NCBI GenBank assembly: GCA_009760855.2
Contig: WPIO01000001.1
Location: forward strand, 3,060,001-3,120,000
Reading direction: 5' to 3'
Origin: Cristatella mucedo
Lineage: Eukaryota > Bryozoa > Phylactolaemata > Cristatellidae
DNA: 60,000 bases
Below the pieces are notes generated by a model. The model did not search any database and was not told the origin of the DNA. It saw nothing but the letters and a program-made list of their open reading frames with translations. Below, in pieces: positions 20,690-31,040 of the stretch. Made by a program: the position numbers and the translations under genes. The stretch's first letter is position 1. Each line of letters starts with the position of its first letter.

Positions 20690-21310
20690 AACAGTGTTGT
20701 GCGTATGTAGATATTCGCATATTTCCTTCCCTCAATTCCATGCAGTACCTACCTCAATGTCGACATTCAAGGAGGCCACGAGCGACCACATGCTGAAATT
20801 CGTCTCCGATCGACGAATACTAGCAATCCTCTGGACCCTATTCTCACTGTCATACTTCTACGATACACAGACCTGCTGCTGCCATGCATAACTAACATAA
20901 AATGTGGCCTTAGCCTCAGGGCATGTCCCTGCACCTTCCAAAAAAGCTGTTGTCAAGAAAACTAATTGGGAAAGCAAATCTAGACCACGAGAACTTAAGC
21001 AACGTCCGCCCAGTCTCCCTTCTACGGTTACTATAAAAAACACTAAAACGAGCTAGAAGGACCAGCTGAATTCAATTCGAACTTCAAACCTAGCAAGTAA
21101 GTTTTAGAGCAAATTACTCCAAAGAATCAGCATTGATTCAGGTGTATAACGACCGTAGTAGAATGCAGACTTGAGTAAAGTCACTCTGCTTGTTTTTCAT
21201 GATATTTCAGCTGCGTTTGCTACTGTAGATCACCAAGTCCTTATCGAGTGCCTCTCATCCCGCCTGGCTATCACTAGCAAAGCAATTCACTGGTTCAAGT
21301 TGTGTTTAAG
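20690..21310 (+). pseudogene. L2-group LINE reverse transcriptase fragment, decayed
   Basis: Translations in shifting + frames give STFKEATSDHMLKF, then LASGHVPAPSKKLL, NLSNVRPVSLL, and HDISAAFATVDHQVLIECL. These are the order and motifs of the LINE RT finger/palm region (PxSNYRPVS, DLSAAFDTVDH). Several stops and frameshifts are present. 21311-21828 is unrecognised. Confidence 0.85.
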
Positions 21311-21826
21311 TTAGAGATTTGGTGATTCTACTGTGAAGGCAAATGACGCAGTCCCGTGGCCTGTAAATAAAGCCCGGCTCATGTGCTATAATCTTACATA
21401 CCGGTATTTCTAAGAATGCTTATCTATGCTAAATGATTTATTGCAAGGGATATCATCTAAGGGACTGGCGGCTATAACTAATCCGAGATCGTTATCCAGA
21501 AGAGTGCAATCAGTTTGCGTCTAATCAGATGGAGCTGTCAGTGCAGCAGTTTAGCATAAGCACTTAAGGTTGGTCATTAACTGCTAGCGTGAGTATTAGA
21601 AAGTAGCCAGCAGGAGCTTTCAGCGAGTCGTCACATGTGCGTGAGTTACTCATCACCCGTCGGTGGCACAGTCTGCGGATGCGACGCGCCGCTGCTAGGC
21701 GAAATTATGCATTGCTAAGCCTCGGCGTGCCTGCTTTCACTTTTCCAGACTCGCTGTCCGCCATTAGAAAAGTCGTCACGCCTCGGAAACCTCGCCGCCC
21801 TCGATCAGTCCAGGGGTAACGTGCTC

Positions 21827-21828
<2 letters not shown>

Positions 21829-21876
<48 letters not shown>

Positions 21877-21917
21877 TTATATATGTGTATATATATATAT
21901 ATATGTGTGTATATATA
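21829..21917 (+). repeat. (AT)n-(GT)n compound repeat
   Basis: About 32 bases of AT, a GT run, then TATATGTG variants. It directly abuts the SINE-A tail. Confidence 0.95.
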
Positions 21918-22037
21918 TTTGTCATTTGTATAGCGCCTTAAGAGAACTTACTCTCTATTCAGGCACTTCACATATGCCACGGGACTCGAGCCCACGACCT
22001 CAGCTAGACCTTGGTTCCCAGTGCGAGCACCTATCAC
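21918..22037 (-). repeat. SINE-A copy
   Basis: Minus strand: GTGGGCTCGAGTCCCGTGGC, then GTGCCTGAATAGAGAG and TTCTCTTAAGGCGC, in the standard order. Confidence 0.88.
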
Positions 22038-22040
22038 GAC

Positions 22041-22116
22041 AGAGGTCCTGGGCTAGAGCTTTGCGGCGTATGTAAAGCACCCGGATACGATTTTGTTCTC
22101 TGTGGGCACTACGCAA
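22041..22116 (+). repeat. SINE-A 3' half, head-to-head with the previous copy
   Basis: GGGCTAGAGCTTTGCGGCGT, AAAGCACCCGGATACG, then TTCTCTGTGGGCAC. The tRNA head is largely lost at the junction. Confidence 0.7.
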
Positions 22117-22431
22117 CAGTGTATATTACCTGGCGAGTAGCGCGACCTGAGCTGGGAGCTGAGTTTTTTGCCGGTCTGTGAGACACTTATCGGGCCCTCC
22201 TCGAACGTCTAGATCCTCCGCCTCGAGTCCTTGCGGCCGTGCGTGGAGCTAATCCGATGTCCTTTGGGGATCGCGTCGTCAGCTCCAGTAAGCCAATAAA
22301 TAACCTAAAGCCTCTATAACTCCGTACCGACGGACATTGCGACATCCCCTGGCTCGGCAGCCCTTAAAAAGAAGCCTACAATCCCGCCGGCTCCTCGCAG
22401 CATTTACTCCGTTCGGGGGAATTTCAACTTA

Positions 22432-22515
22432 ATAATAATAATAATAGTAATAATTTACTTGATAAAGCGCCCTCAGAGAACTTAATCTCTTTCTAGGCGC
22501 TTTACATTTGCTGCA
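22432..22515 (-). repeat. Solo L2 3' hairpin tail with (TAA)n
   Basis: TAATAATAATAATAGTAATA, then GATAAAGCGCCCTCAGAG and TTTCTAGGCGCTTTACATTT. There is no LINE ORF or SINE head beyond it. Confidence 0.88.
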
Positions 22516-22815
22516 CACAGCGACTGTAAGGCTGCCACCAGGAATGCGACTGTGTGACAGAAAAGAATTTCGCCGCTGGATGACGGAACGATCCTGTCTC
22601 TTTGAGACTACTTTTCGTTGAAGTTCAACGCAGGACTCAAAAGCCTCACCTTAAATTCCACGTCACCACGTGCTCTCGAGCCGAATTCCGGTTTTATTGC
22701 GTGAATGAATGAGTGCATGCGTGAATTGCAAATTTGGTACCGATCATTACGCCCGCTGAGGTCGGCTACGAGAGAGCGAACGTGGAAGCACGCCAAACCA
22801 CCTGAAAACCGAGAG

Positions 22816-22895
22816 CGATAATAGCTAATGATATAATAGCTAATAATAGATATAATAGCTAATAATAGATACAATAGAGGTAATAGCTAATGAGC
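22816..22895 (+). repeat. ATAATAGCTAATA tandem repeat
   Basis: Imperfect units beginning ATAATAGCTAAT at about 22818, 22833, 22852 and 22880. Confidence 0.88.
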
Positions 22896-23039
22896 AGCTT
22901 TACATGTAACAGCAAATAAATAGTTTGCTTGCTTGGGGACCTACAAAGCAACGACAGACAGCAAAGGAAATACTTACAAAAAACTCTAGGTTACGCCCGT
23001 GAAAAATCCCCGGAGAATGCAAGTATTGCATTGCAAAAG

Positions 23040-23130
23040 CGGACTTTCTGTGGGGCTGGCGAGCGCGGCGTAGGAGTCAGGCTGGAATTTGAACCTCAAG
23101 ACCTGGATCGTGAAGGGCTAGCACATTACC
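23040..23130 (-). repeat. Possible SINE tRNA-like head, degraded
   Basis: Minus strand has TGAGGTTCAAATTCCAGCC, resembling a B box, after an A-box-like stretch. 23131-24245 otherwise shows no feature I recognise. Confidence 0.4.
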
Positions 23131-24248
23131 TTCAGTCTCATTCTTCTCGTTGAGTTTTGACAGCACGACGCTCCATCGGCATATCTTCTTCGGTTTCTTC
23201 CTCTTGCAGCAGACGACGTTGCATTGAGTTTCGGCAAAGCTACGCTGTGTTGCTTCCTACATTTTCTTATTGTTCTCGTTCCTGTGTGAGATTGTTAAGC
23301 GTATTTTCCATTCGCAGTGCACACTTTTGCTCCGGACCCATTGCTATGAAAAATTCACTTAACCACAATGGAAGGCGGAATCCGTAGGATTAATACGGAC
23401 TGTAATTAGTCTTATAAGAGCTATTGAGCTATTTATATTGTCTTTTTTCTAAGGCATCTTCAAGAGACTATAAACCCTGTAGTTGGATATAGATAGATTT
23501 CTCTCTCGCGTCCATTTAGGATTTATCGGTCTATTTACAGGACTTGAGGACGTACATCCAAAGTTATAAACGTTGATTGAGGGCTGACAAGCGGTTGACA
23601 AGCATGGGTAATGCATTTTTCTGAAGAAACGCCAGAGCACGTAACGATACTTTGCGTGAAACCATAAGCACTACCGCCCTTACTAAGGAACCACAACGCG
23701 CCTCAAAACTTTTAGCACTGACTCTCTATTGAGTAGCTTATAATAAAAAAAAATAAGTACTTTATTAGCTCGGACTGGCTCCGCCCTAATCAAAGATGTC
23801 GTCCTCATGGGATCAATGCGCCGCCCAGGCGCCGCACGCTCTCCTTCTCCTCCGCCCGTTCCACTCGCCATTTCTCACCGCGTCCAGCTAATACGGCGGA
23901 AGGCATTCTAGCCCATTTGTTTTTGCGGAGACCACAATTGCAAACGCAGTTCCAACGGAAACTAGCGCACAATTGCCTACGCTCTGATCCGGATTGCGAA
24001 ACGCTAAATCCGAAGTCGCTCGCGGATTTTCGGTCACTTGATTATGAAGCGCTCTCGTCCGCTAGTAAGCGGAAGATAGTGGCGAGGTGTACTGGCGTTT
24101 ATTGCGTTCAATCGGCGTTCGACTCCGAGAGAGTGGCTCTGTCTATCGTCTTAGAGCGTCCATCTCTCGCGCGAGAAACGCATTCAGCTCAGTGCATTAA
24201 GCAACCACTCGTGGGACATTGGCTTGCCGCCCTGAGCCGGGCCGGGGC

Positions 24249-24388
24249 AATGGTTTGGCCCAGCGGTTAGGGTGCTCGCCCCGGTGACCAAGGTCTGACC
24301 GAGGTCGTGGGCTCGAGCCCCGTGGCATACGTGATGCGCCTGAATGGAGATTTAAAGTTCTCTTAGGGCACTATACAAGCTATATATA
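24249..24388 (+). repeat. SINE-A copy, well preserved
   Basis: ATGGTTTGGCCCAGCGGTTA, B box GTGGGCTCGAGCCC, then GCGCCTGAATGGAGATTTAA and TTCTCTTAGGGCAC. Confidence 0.93.
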
Positions 24389-24588
24389 TTTGCATTGTTC
24401 GAAATCAGAAGCTCTATCCTTGCATGACTAAAAGCTATCAAATAATCGGCCAAGTCTTCGCTTAATACACGCGATCGCATTCGTGAAAGAGTGCTTGCAC
24501 TTTTTTTATGGATATTATTCGCTGGCCATCGGCCAAGGCAAATGCAAATGCGGCTGTCCCTTTTTAGGATAGTCGAAGTGGTGCACAC

Positions 24589-24713
24589 GTGACCGGACCG
24601 TGGCGTCCGATGGCTCTCGGGCCTTGTGTCAGGCTAGCGCGCCTTCTTGTCCGGTCGAAGCACGCACTGGCCGTGCCGGGGGGGGGGGCGTCGCAGCCTC
24701 GCATTCGAATGAT

Positions 24714-24744
<31 letters not shown>

Positions 24745-25480
24745 GCCGCCGACCGGATCGCTTTCGCACACGCAGGGCTGCGGCTCGCCGGCGCGTAATG
24801 ATGATCGGTTCGCTGTGTGGCACCGTGCTATTTGCAAAGTGCGCGTGCGGGTGCGTGTAGCCGTTGAATCGATGCTGAACATGAGGATCTCATAAGCTTC
24901 CGCAATTAAAACTAGTCATCGCATTGTTTTGCAAATGCTATCTCAGGCGTGAGCAAACAGGCGCGCGGCCTTGTTTACTGCCCGATTGATAGCGGCGACC
25001 GGAGCAGGAATGCCGTGTCTTTTGTCGTCGACGAGCTCGTGTGTGTGCTTTGTCAATTGACCTGCGCGGGGCCTTCACTTCCACGTTCGCGGCCCCTTTT
25101 GCAGCGTCTGTTGCTGCGGCTGCGGCTGCGGCGGCGGCGGCGGCGGCAGCTGACGAGCCCGTGGGAGACGCTTCCGTCTGTCTGTCAGTGAGCGCTCGCT
25201 GGCTCGCTGGATCGCAGCTCGGAATCTTTCCGTCTTGGATTCGCACTTGCGGTGCAGATGGGTCTGTAGCTTTTTATATAGCGTCAAGGCGAGGGAAGCG
25301 GCAACTAATCGCTTTGCAGCGTTCTCGCCAGTGGCGAGTCCCCTCCTTCCTCGTTCTTTTTTCTATCAATGCCGCAAGTTCCTGAACGTCGCCGGCGACA
25401 TTGTCGCTGCTTGTACGAGCGCCAGCTCTTTTGTCCTGCGTCCAGATAGGAGCCTACATAATAAGGACTACGCATTCTAG
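24589..25480. other. GC-rich block with (GCC)n and (GCG)n runs
   Basis: (GCC)n at about 24714-24747 and a GCGGCGGCGGCGGCGGC run near 25130-25150, plus a 10-base G run at about 24679. Frames read as poly-Ala/Arg and match no known protein. It could be an island or a 5' exon. Confidence 0.45.
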
Positions 25481-25750
25481 CTCTAGGTCTACCGTCGATA
25501 CGGCATAGTCGCAATTAGCAAACAGCTGGGAAGCGGAAATTAGCCGCACGGTAGGCAAACCCTAACCGGCAGGCTAACTCGCAGGCTAAATGGTAGAATT
25601 AATAGGTAGGCTAACCCTGAAACGATAGGCTAGCAGCTAGACCAGTCGGCTGCGGTGGTGGCTAATCCTCGTGCCATACGACTCTCTCGCGCGCGTGCGC
25701 AAGTACGCTCGAGCCGAGCGCGCATGCCTACACAGACGCACGCGCGCACG

Positions 25751-25865
25751 TATGTAATTCATTTGTCTATTGAGGCGCTTCGCATATGCCACGGGGCACG
25801 AGCTCACGACCTCGGCCAGACATTGGTCGGGGCGAGCACCATAACCACTGGGCCAAACCAGCTGT
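25751..25865 (-). repeat. SINE-A copy with deleted hairpin
   Basis: Minus strand head TGGTTTGGCCCAGTGGTTAT and B-box region are present. The tail jumps from GCGCCTCAATAG to the end, so the AGAGA/TCTCT stem is gone. Confidence 0.85.
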
Positions 25866-26067
25866 ACGCACAGGCACACACAAGGTCACTGCATGGACTG
25901 CGGCCCCGGAGACGATTACTAGAAACAAAGAGAAGCTTCATGATTTGCCTCACGAGGTTCGGAGAACCTCTCGGGTGCTGGAGATGAGCCCGAGCGACGC
26001 GGGAAGTCGCCGGAAACTGCATCAAACAAGCGCTTCGTGGGCTTGGCCGGTAGCAAAAAAGTAAATA

Positions 26068-26243
26068 CGGTCGACTCCGCCGCGTATAAGAATATCGGAT
26101 GCAAAAATACTCCGCTATGAGAATGGCAATTCCGCGTCCCAGATTTTTTCTAGCAATAATCTCACTCCGCCGCATATGGGAATAGTCCGCCTATAAAAAT
26201 GGCCACTTGCCGACCCGAGCGTATTCTCAAGCGGAGTCAACTG
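26068..26243. mobile_element. pogo/Tigger-like MITE with TA target duplication
   Basis: A 176-base element flanked by TA on both sides (26066-26067, 26244-26245). The left terminus CGGTCGACTCCGCCGCGTAT pairs with the right terminus, read on the other strand as CAGTTGACTCCGCTTGAGAA. There is no coding capacity, so it must have been moved by a transposase encoded elsewhere. Confidence 0.75.
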
Positions 26244-26261
26244 TAAAATATAATTCCTTGG

Positions 26262-26320
26262 TATAGCACCCTCAGAGAACTTAAATAAATAAATAAATAT
26301 CAGCAGATTTAAAATCGCAA
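26262..26320 (-). repeat. L2 tail stub next to a SINE-B tail stub
   Basis: TATAGCACCCTCAGAGAACT is half an L2 hairpin. It runs into AAATAAATAAATAAATATCA and GCAGATTTAAA, the end of a SINE-B. The rest of both is missing. Confidence 0.6.
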
Positions 26321-26829
26321 CCTAGGAGCATCGGCGCAACATTGCGGAGATATAAGCGTACGGCTGCATCCGCAGTTTTGTTAGTTTACTCAGCAACGTG
26401 TGGAGCGAGTAAGCGGCACTCGCGTTAGCGGTGGGAGCTAACTTCTAGGGACCAGCTAGCTGAGCAAGCTAGTGAAGGCGGACGCCGTTTTATTATGCAT
26501 CACTGTGCTCTGAAATAGCTCCGTCTGGTACAATAGCCGCTTTGTGCAGACTTTTCAGACGGAGGCGATTCGCTCTCGGGGAGGAGGTATTTTGTTTCCG
26601 GCCGGGTAGTTTGATCTACAGCAGGGTTGAAAGTAGAAGATGCCACACCCCGACCCGATGCTTCCAGACCCCATCCCGAGGGCCGAGGTCGAGCCGGAGT
26701 TCAAGCAAGCTTCCCTGTATATCAACGTCCAAAACGCCTAGTTACAGCAATCCGTCGTCTCTTTTTCGACTCCTTCAAAATTCGACGAGATTTTGCAGCG
26801 CTACTCTATTGTTAATAATAATAATAATA

Positions 26830-26881
26830 ATATTAGTATTCATAAAATGACATTTTTCTACAGTGCCCTCGGAGAACCTAT

Positions 26882-26918
<37 letters not shown>

Positions 26919-26955
26919 GTCTCTCTCTCTAGGCACTGTACTTATGCTTTGATGG
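26830..26955 (-). repeat. L2 hairpin tail with a (CT)n expansion inside its stem
   Basis: AGTGCCCTCGGAGAACCTAT, then about 48 bases of CT/CTGT, then CTAGGCACTGTACTTATG. The two outer parts are the two halves of the L2 hairpin. Confidence 0.8.
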
Positions 26956-27012
26956 AGACATGAAAATGACAATAACGGTAATAATAATAATAGGGGATGA
27001 TTATGATGAAAA

Positions 27013-27072
27013 CCCTAGGAGGTAAAGGTGCTCGCTCTTCACGTCAGAGATCGTGTGTTCGAATCCTCCTCA
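27013..27072 (+). repeat. tRNA-like SINE head fragment
   Basis: CTAGGAGGTAAAGGTGCTCG and TCGTGTGTTCGAATCC match A- and B-box spacing of the SINE-B head. No SINE body follows. Confidence 0.6.
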
Positions 27073-28010
27073 ATTGCCAGCCGAAAGCGACGGCGGCGGC
27101 GGTCATTAACGCTCCTCTGCCGCAGAGGACAGACGCAAGCCGCTGCTAATTCAGCTAGCGAAAAGAGAACAGCAGTTGCGGGAGAGCGCTGGATCGAGTG
27201 CGTGCGACCGACCACCTGCTTTGCGAGTAGGGTCGTGTATGTGCGCTACAAGAGAAAACGAGTCAATCGATGCAGGCAATTCTGCACTCAAGGCGTCCGT
27301 CAGTCAAGCTGTCAAAGTGCATCAAAACGAATGCTAAAATCACCTGCAAAGATTAAAGATCGATTTCTTGTTGGGCACAGAGTCAAAACGAGGTCAGAGA
27401 AATTTGAGACATAGGAGGACTCGGTACCGCGGGGGGGGGTAGGGAGGACGATAGATGGCTCCCACCGTTGGCAGCGTCGAGAGATCGGAGAGGCTAAAGA
27501 CAAGGAATGAGAAAGTCTGTTTTGAAGGAACTGCGAACGGTCTGAAATTGAGAGTAGAACGCGCCGCAGTGGCGACACCTCGACCGGTTTTAATTGATCT
27601 ACGGGTACGGAAGAAGAAGGAGGAGCCTGTCGGTGTGCCGCGGTTCCGGTCGGGCTGTTATAAGCTGCATGTATGTATGCAGCGCCCGCGTTACAATTAC
27701 AGCGAAAATACTGGGAGGCGCCACGCATAATGTGCGGGCCAACTGCGAAGCGTAGCCGACGATGCACCGAGCCACAACGTCTGCACTCGTTTGGTTTCTA
27801 TCTCTGGCTTTTCCGCAGAAAGGCTGCGCGTCGACTTCCGCATAAGCCGACGGCCGTCCGAGGATCCCGTGCACCGGCCCGTCGCAGCGGCAATGACTCG
27901 GACTTCGTCCACGCCGGACATGGCGGCGCGACCGCATTCCAGTGGCGCGTCGCGTAAATCTCGTAAATCCGCTCGCCCCCCCCCCTGCGCGCGTCCCAAG
28001 TTATTCTTGA
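27073..28010. other. GC-rich, CpG-dense stretch, no recognised gene
   Basis: Several overlapping frames (27028-27414, 27455-27730, 27697-28038 on minus) but no recognised family. There are G and C homopolymers near 27431-27440 and 27976-27985. Confidence 0.4.
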
Positions 28011-28013
28011 TGC

Positions 28014-28150
28014 TTATTGAGCACGCCACCGCTAACAATTCTGTCGTGTTTCCTTTGCAGCAAATGTAAAGCGCCTAGAAAGAGATCGAGTTCTCCGAGG
28101 GCGCTTTATCACTATCGTCACATTTATCACTTTATCGCTTTAATTTGTGT
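28014..28150 (+). repeat. L2-group LINE 3' terminus
   Basis: GTGTTTCCTTTGCAGCAAAT, AAAGCGCCTAGAAAGAGATC and TTCTCCGAGGGCGCTTTATC: the last ~100 bases of the LINE, with a degraded ATT-like tail. Confidence 0.9.
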
Positions 28151-28899
28151 GCTATAATTATTGTTGTTAGTATTGTTATAAGTTCCGCGGGCAACGAGAA
28201 ACGAGCCCGGGCCGGAGACACTTCGCAATCTGCCGCGCCTCGTTCTCCGCTTACGCCAGTCGGCCAGCTGTCGGGCAGCAGGTGAGAGCGGCGGCGGCGC
28301 GCCTGCGCGGCAAATTGCGAGAACGCCTCAGTAACCTTCGCGCTCAGATTAAACGCGACGAGTGGGTACGATTGGGCGTGAAATTCCGGGCGCCCGCTGC
28401 AGACGCTTCAGCCGAGCTTGGCCTGGCAATGAACTCGGCACTTTCGCAATTCTAAATCGCACATGCATTGCGATAGCCGTTGTTAACCCTGTTCGCCAGC
28501 TAGCCATACGCACAGTTTAGCTGGAACAGTAGCCCTCTTGGATGCCAGGTCAGACGAAAGCTGGCCAGTGCAGGCAAGCGAGTCTGGGTCAAGGCCATGC
28601 GAGCGATCGAGTGCGCGAGCGACGATGCCCAATCGATCGCTAAAAGCGAGGCGGGCACTCGTCTGCTGCAGGAAACGGCTGCCGGTGCTCGAACGGTGGG
28701 TCCATTTCCTTGCCAAAGATCTTGGCAAAGCATCCGCTGCGCGTGCGAAATCGCTTGCTCAGCGCACCGAGAGATCTCGCTAGACGCCTCGGTAGACGAC
28801 GAAAGTACTTGCCAGAACCGTGGCTGAGAAAAAACATCGGCCGAACTTCGGACAAGGTGGGGCTCTAAAGCCGAAGCATTCCGCTGAATGCTCTCCGCA

Positions 28900-28955
<56 letters not shown>

Positions 28956-30100
28956 TTGTTGCGGCGGCGAATACCGCCGGTTGCCAGCGCGCGAAGCCGA
29001 GCAGCCGTCGAGCGCCGGAAGACGCTTACCACCATCTCATCCCGAGCCGTCTGTACCTTCATCGAGACTGCACCTAGAGCCGCCGCCGCTGCGCTCCGAC
29101 TCGCGCGGAGGCACCAGGGGCGCCGGCCTAAAGCCGATCGCACGCGTACGCGCGTGCGCGTCACTGGAGCTGGCTAGCTGGTGAAGGATCCCGGTCTAAA
29201 TTTCGCGTTTAAGCAAGGCTGACGACCGCTTTTGACCGCGGCAGTCGCACGCACGCAGTTACGCAGATCGCGGCCGTGCATACTGCACTGGAAAGTGTGC
29301 TGACTGCACTAGAAAGGAGACAAAAGAAGTTCTGAAGAATGTACGCGAGTTGTGCGTACGAAGTGCCTGCATGAGACGGTCCGCCGTTCCGATGTTGGAC
29401 TTGCACTCAGCTGACTAAGCAAGCGATCGTACTTTCATAATAATCTTACGTATCTTCACGAATGCGATGACCTTTCCAAGCACATTATACAAGAGCAAGT
29501 AATCAACTCGGTCGGCGAGTCAGCTTATTCCTTGATCGATTGCGACCCGCTGCTATCAGCTCTGTAACGAGAAGAGATACAAGCGTGCCTTGTCCGACTA
29601 TCCAAAGAGTAGTGTATTTGAAGTGTATTTTTGGAGGAGATTGTCAGTGAGGTTGAGATGGAGTAACAGAACGAAATTTTGGTGACAATATTGGAGATGC
29701 AATTACTTTGAGGTAAAGAGAAAAATGCACTGGTCTACATTTCGACGATGCCGACCCATTACAACGAGCGCGCAGGGAAAAAAGCTAAGTGACATTAATT
29801 CTAAGTGCCTTGATAAACACGGCAGTCATTTTCAATCACAACTTTCATCATATATATGCGTACATGGGTCGGTGTCATAAATAAGCTGGACAGAAAACGC
29901 GCCACGATCGGGACGCATCAGACGCTAACCCTTACTATGGAAGACATAAATCCTTTGCATTTTGGCCAAAGTGCCTTCATCGATCTAGTTAGTCGCTGCA
30001 TCGTTAAACGCATTTCCCAGCTGTTTTAGGGAGAGAAACTGGTGAATGTCGGGATGCTCCATCAGCCAGTCCATGATAAATATGATTCGCATTCGCTCAA
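28151..30100. other. GC-rich block (28.18-29.2 kb) then plain sequence
   Basis: CpG-rich DNA with a (CA)n run at 28903-28952. No exon recognised in either strand. 29201-30100 is ordinary sequence with nothing I can assign. Confidence 0.4.
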
Positions 30101-30109
30101 AATTGAGGC

Positions 30110-31040
30110 TCTGCCAGCGTGAGGCTCTGCCAGCATGTCTCCTGTTGAATCAGCTCGAAATCTAGGTGTCATGTTCCATAGTGACCTCTCGCTAGACGAC
30201 CACATCAGCTCCACAGTCAAGTCTGCCTAATTTCAGCTACATAACATTGCTAAAAATCGGGGTTATGTAGATAAGGATACAGCGTCCAAGTTGGTTCATA
30301 CATTTGTGACCTACCGTCTTGACTTTTGTAACTCACTGCTTGCTGGCCTACCGGCATGTGCAATCAGGCGTTTACAGCTGGTGCAAAACTCCGAAGCTAG
30401 GCGCTTGTCTGTCGTGAGCATCGCAGTTGCCACATCACACCACTTCTCGCCGACCTGCACTGGCTACCAGTCAAGCAACGGATCGACTTCAAGGTTTTGT
30501 CGCTCACTTTTAGGTCACTTTATTCTTTCGCTCCAGCCTATCTCTCAGATCTACTCCCCCACCAGGTCAAGCATCGTACCACTCGCTTTTCGGAATCCAA
30601 CAGTCTACCGATACCTCGTACAAACCTCAAATCCTTTGGAGACCGTGCATTTAGTTCGTATGCTCCCAAAGCCTGGAACTCCCTCTCGACTTGCGTCACA
30701 ACATCCCCTGACTTGACCACATTTAAAAAGAGCTTAAAAACACCTATTTAGGACAGCATTTAGTTAGTCCCTGCGATTCTTCCTTCACGTGCCTATGTTT
30801 GCTGACACTGTGCATGCTGCCACTAACCACAGTTGCATGCTGACCCTGTGCATGTCACCCCTAACCATTTTATTCATGTTGTTTATCAAGCATGATATTA
30901 CTCGCGATTCAATCGCGTTTCCCTTTGCAGCAAATGTAAAACGCCTAGAAATTGAGAAGATCGAAAAAAGAAAAAGAAATTGAGTTCTCTGAGGATGCTT
31001 TATCAAGTGCATTATTATTATCAGTATTATTATTATTAGG
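30110..31040 (+). pseudogene. L2-group LINE: C-terminal ORF, 3' UTR, hairpin and ATT tail
   Basis: Translation gives SARNLGVMFHSDLSLDDHIS, VTYRLDFCNSLLAGLPA, then YRLDF-to-C-terminal blocks such as HHFSPTCTGYQ, FGDRAFSSYAPKAWNSL and TTFKKSLKT. These are typical of the CR1/L2-group RT thumb and C-terminal region. The ORF is broken by frameshifts. The 3' UTR has the duplicated TGCTGACxCTGTGCATG units, and the tail ends in ATT repeats. Confidence 0.93.

Noticed and set aside
20858-21043. Minus-strand 61-codon ORF
   Set aside because: Antisense shadow of the LINE reverse transcriptase fragment read on the plus strand.
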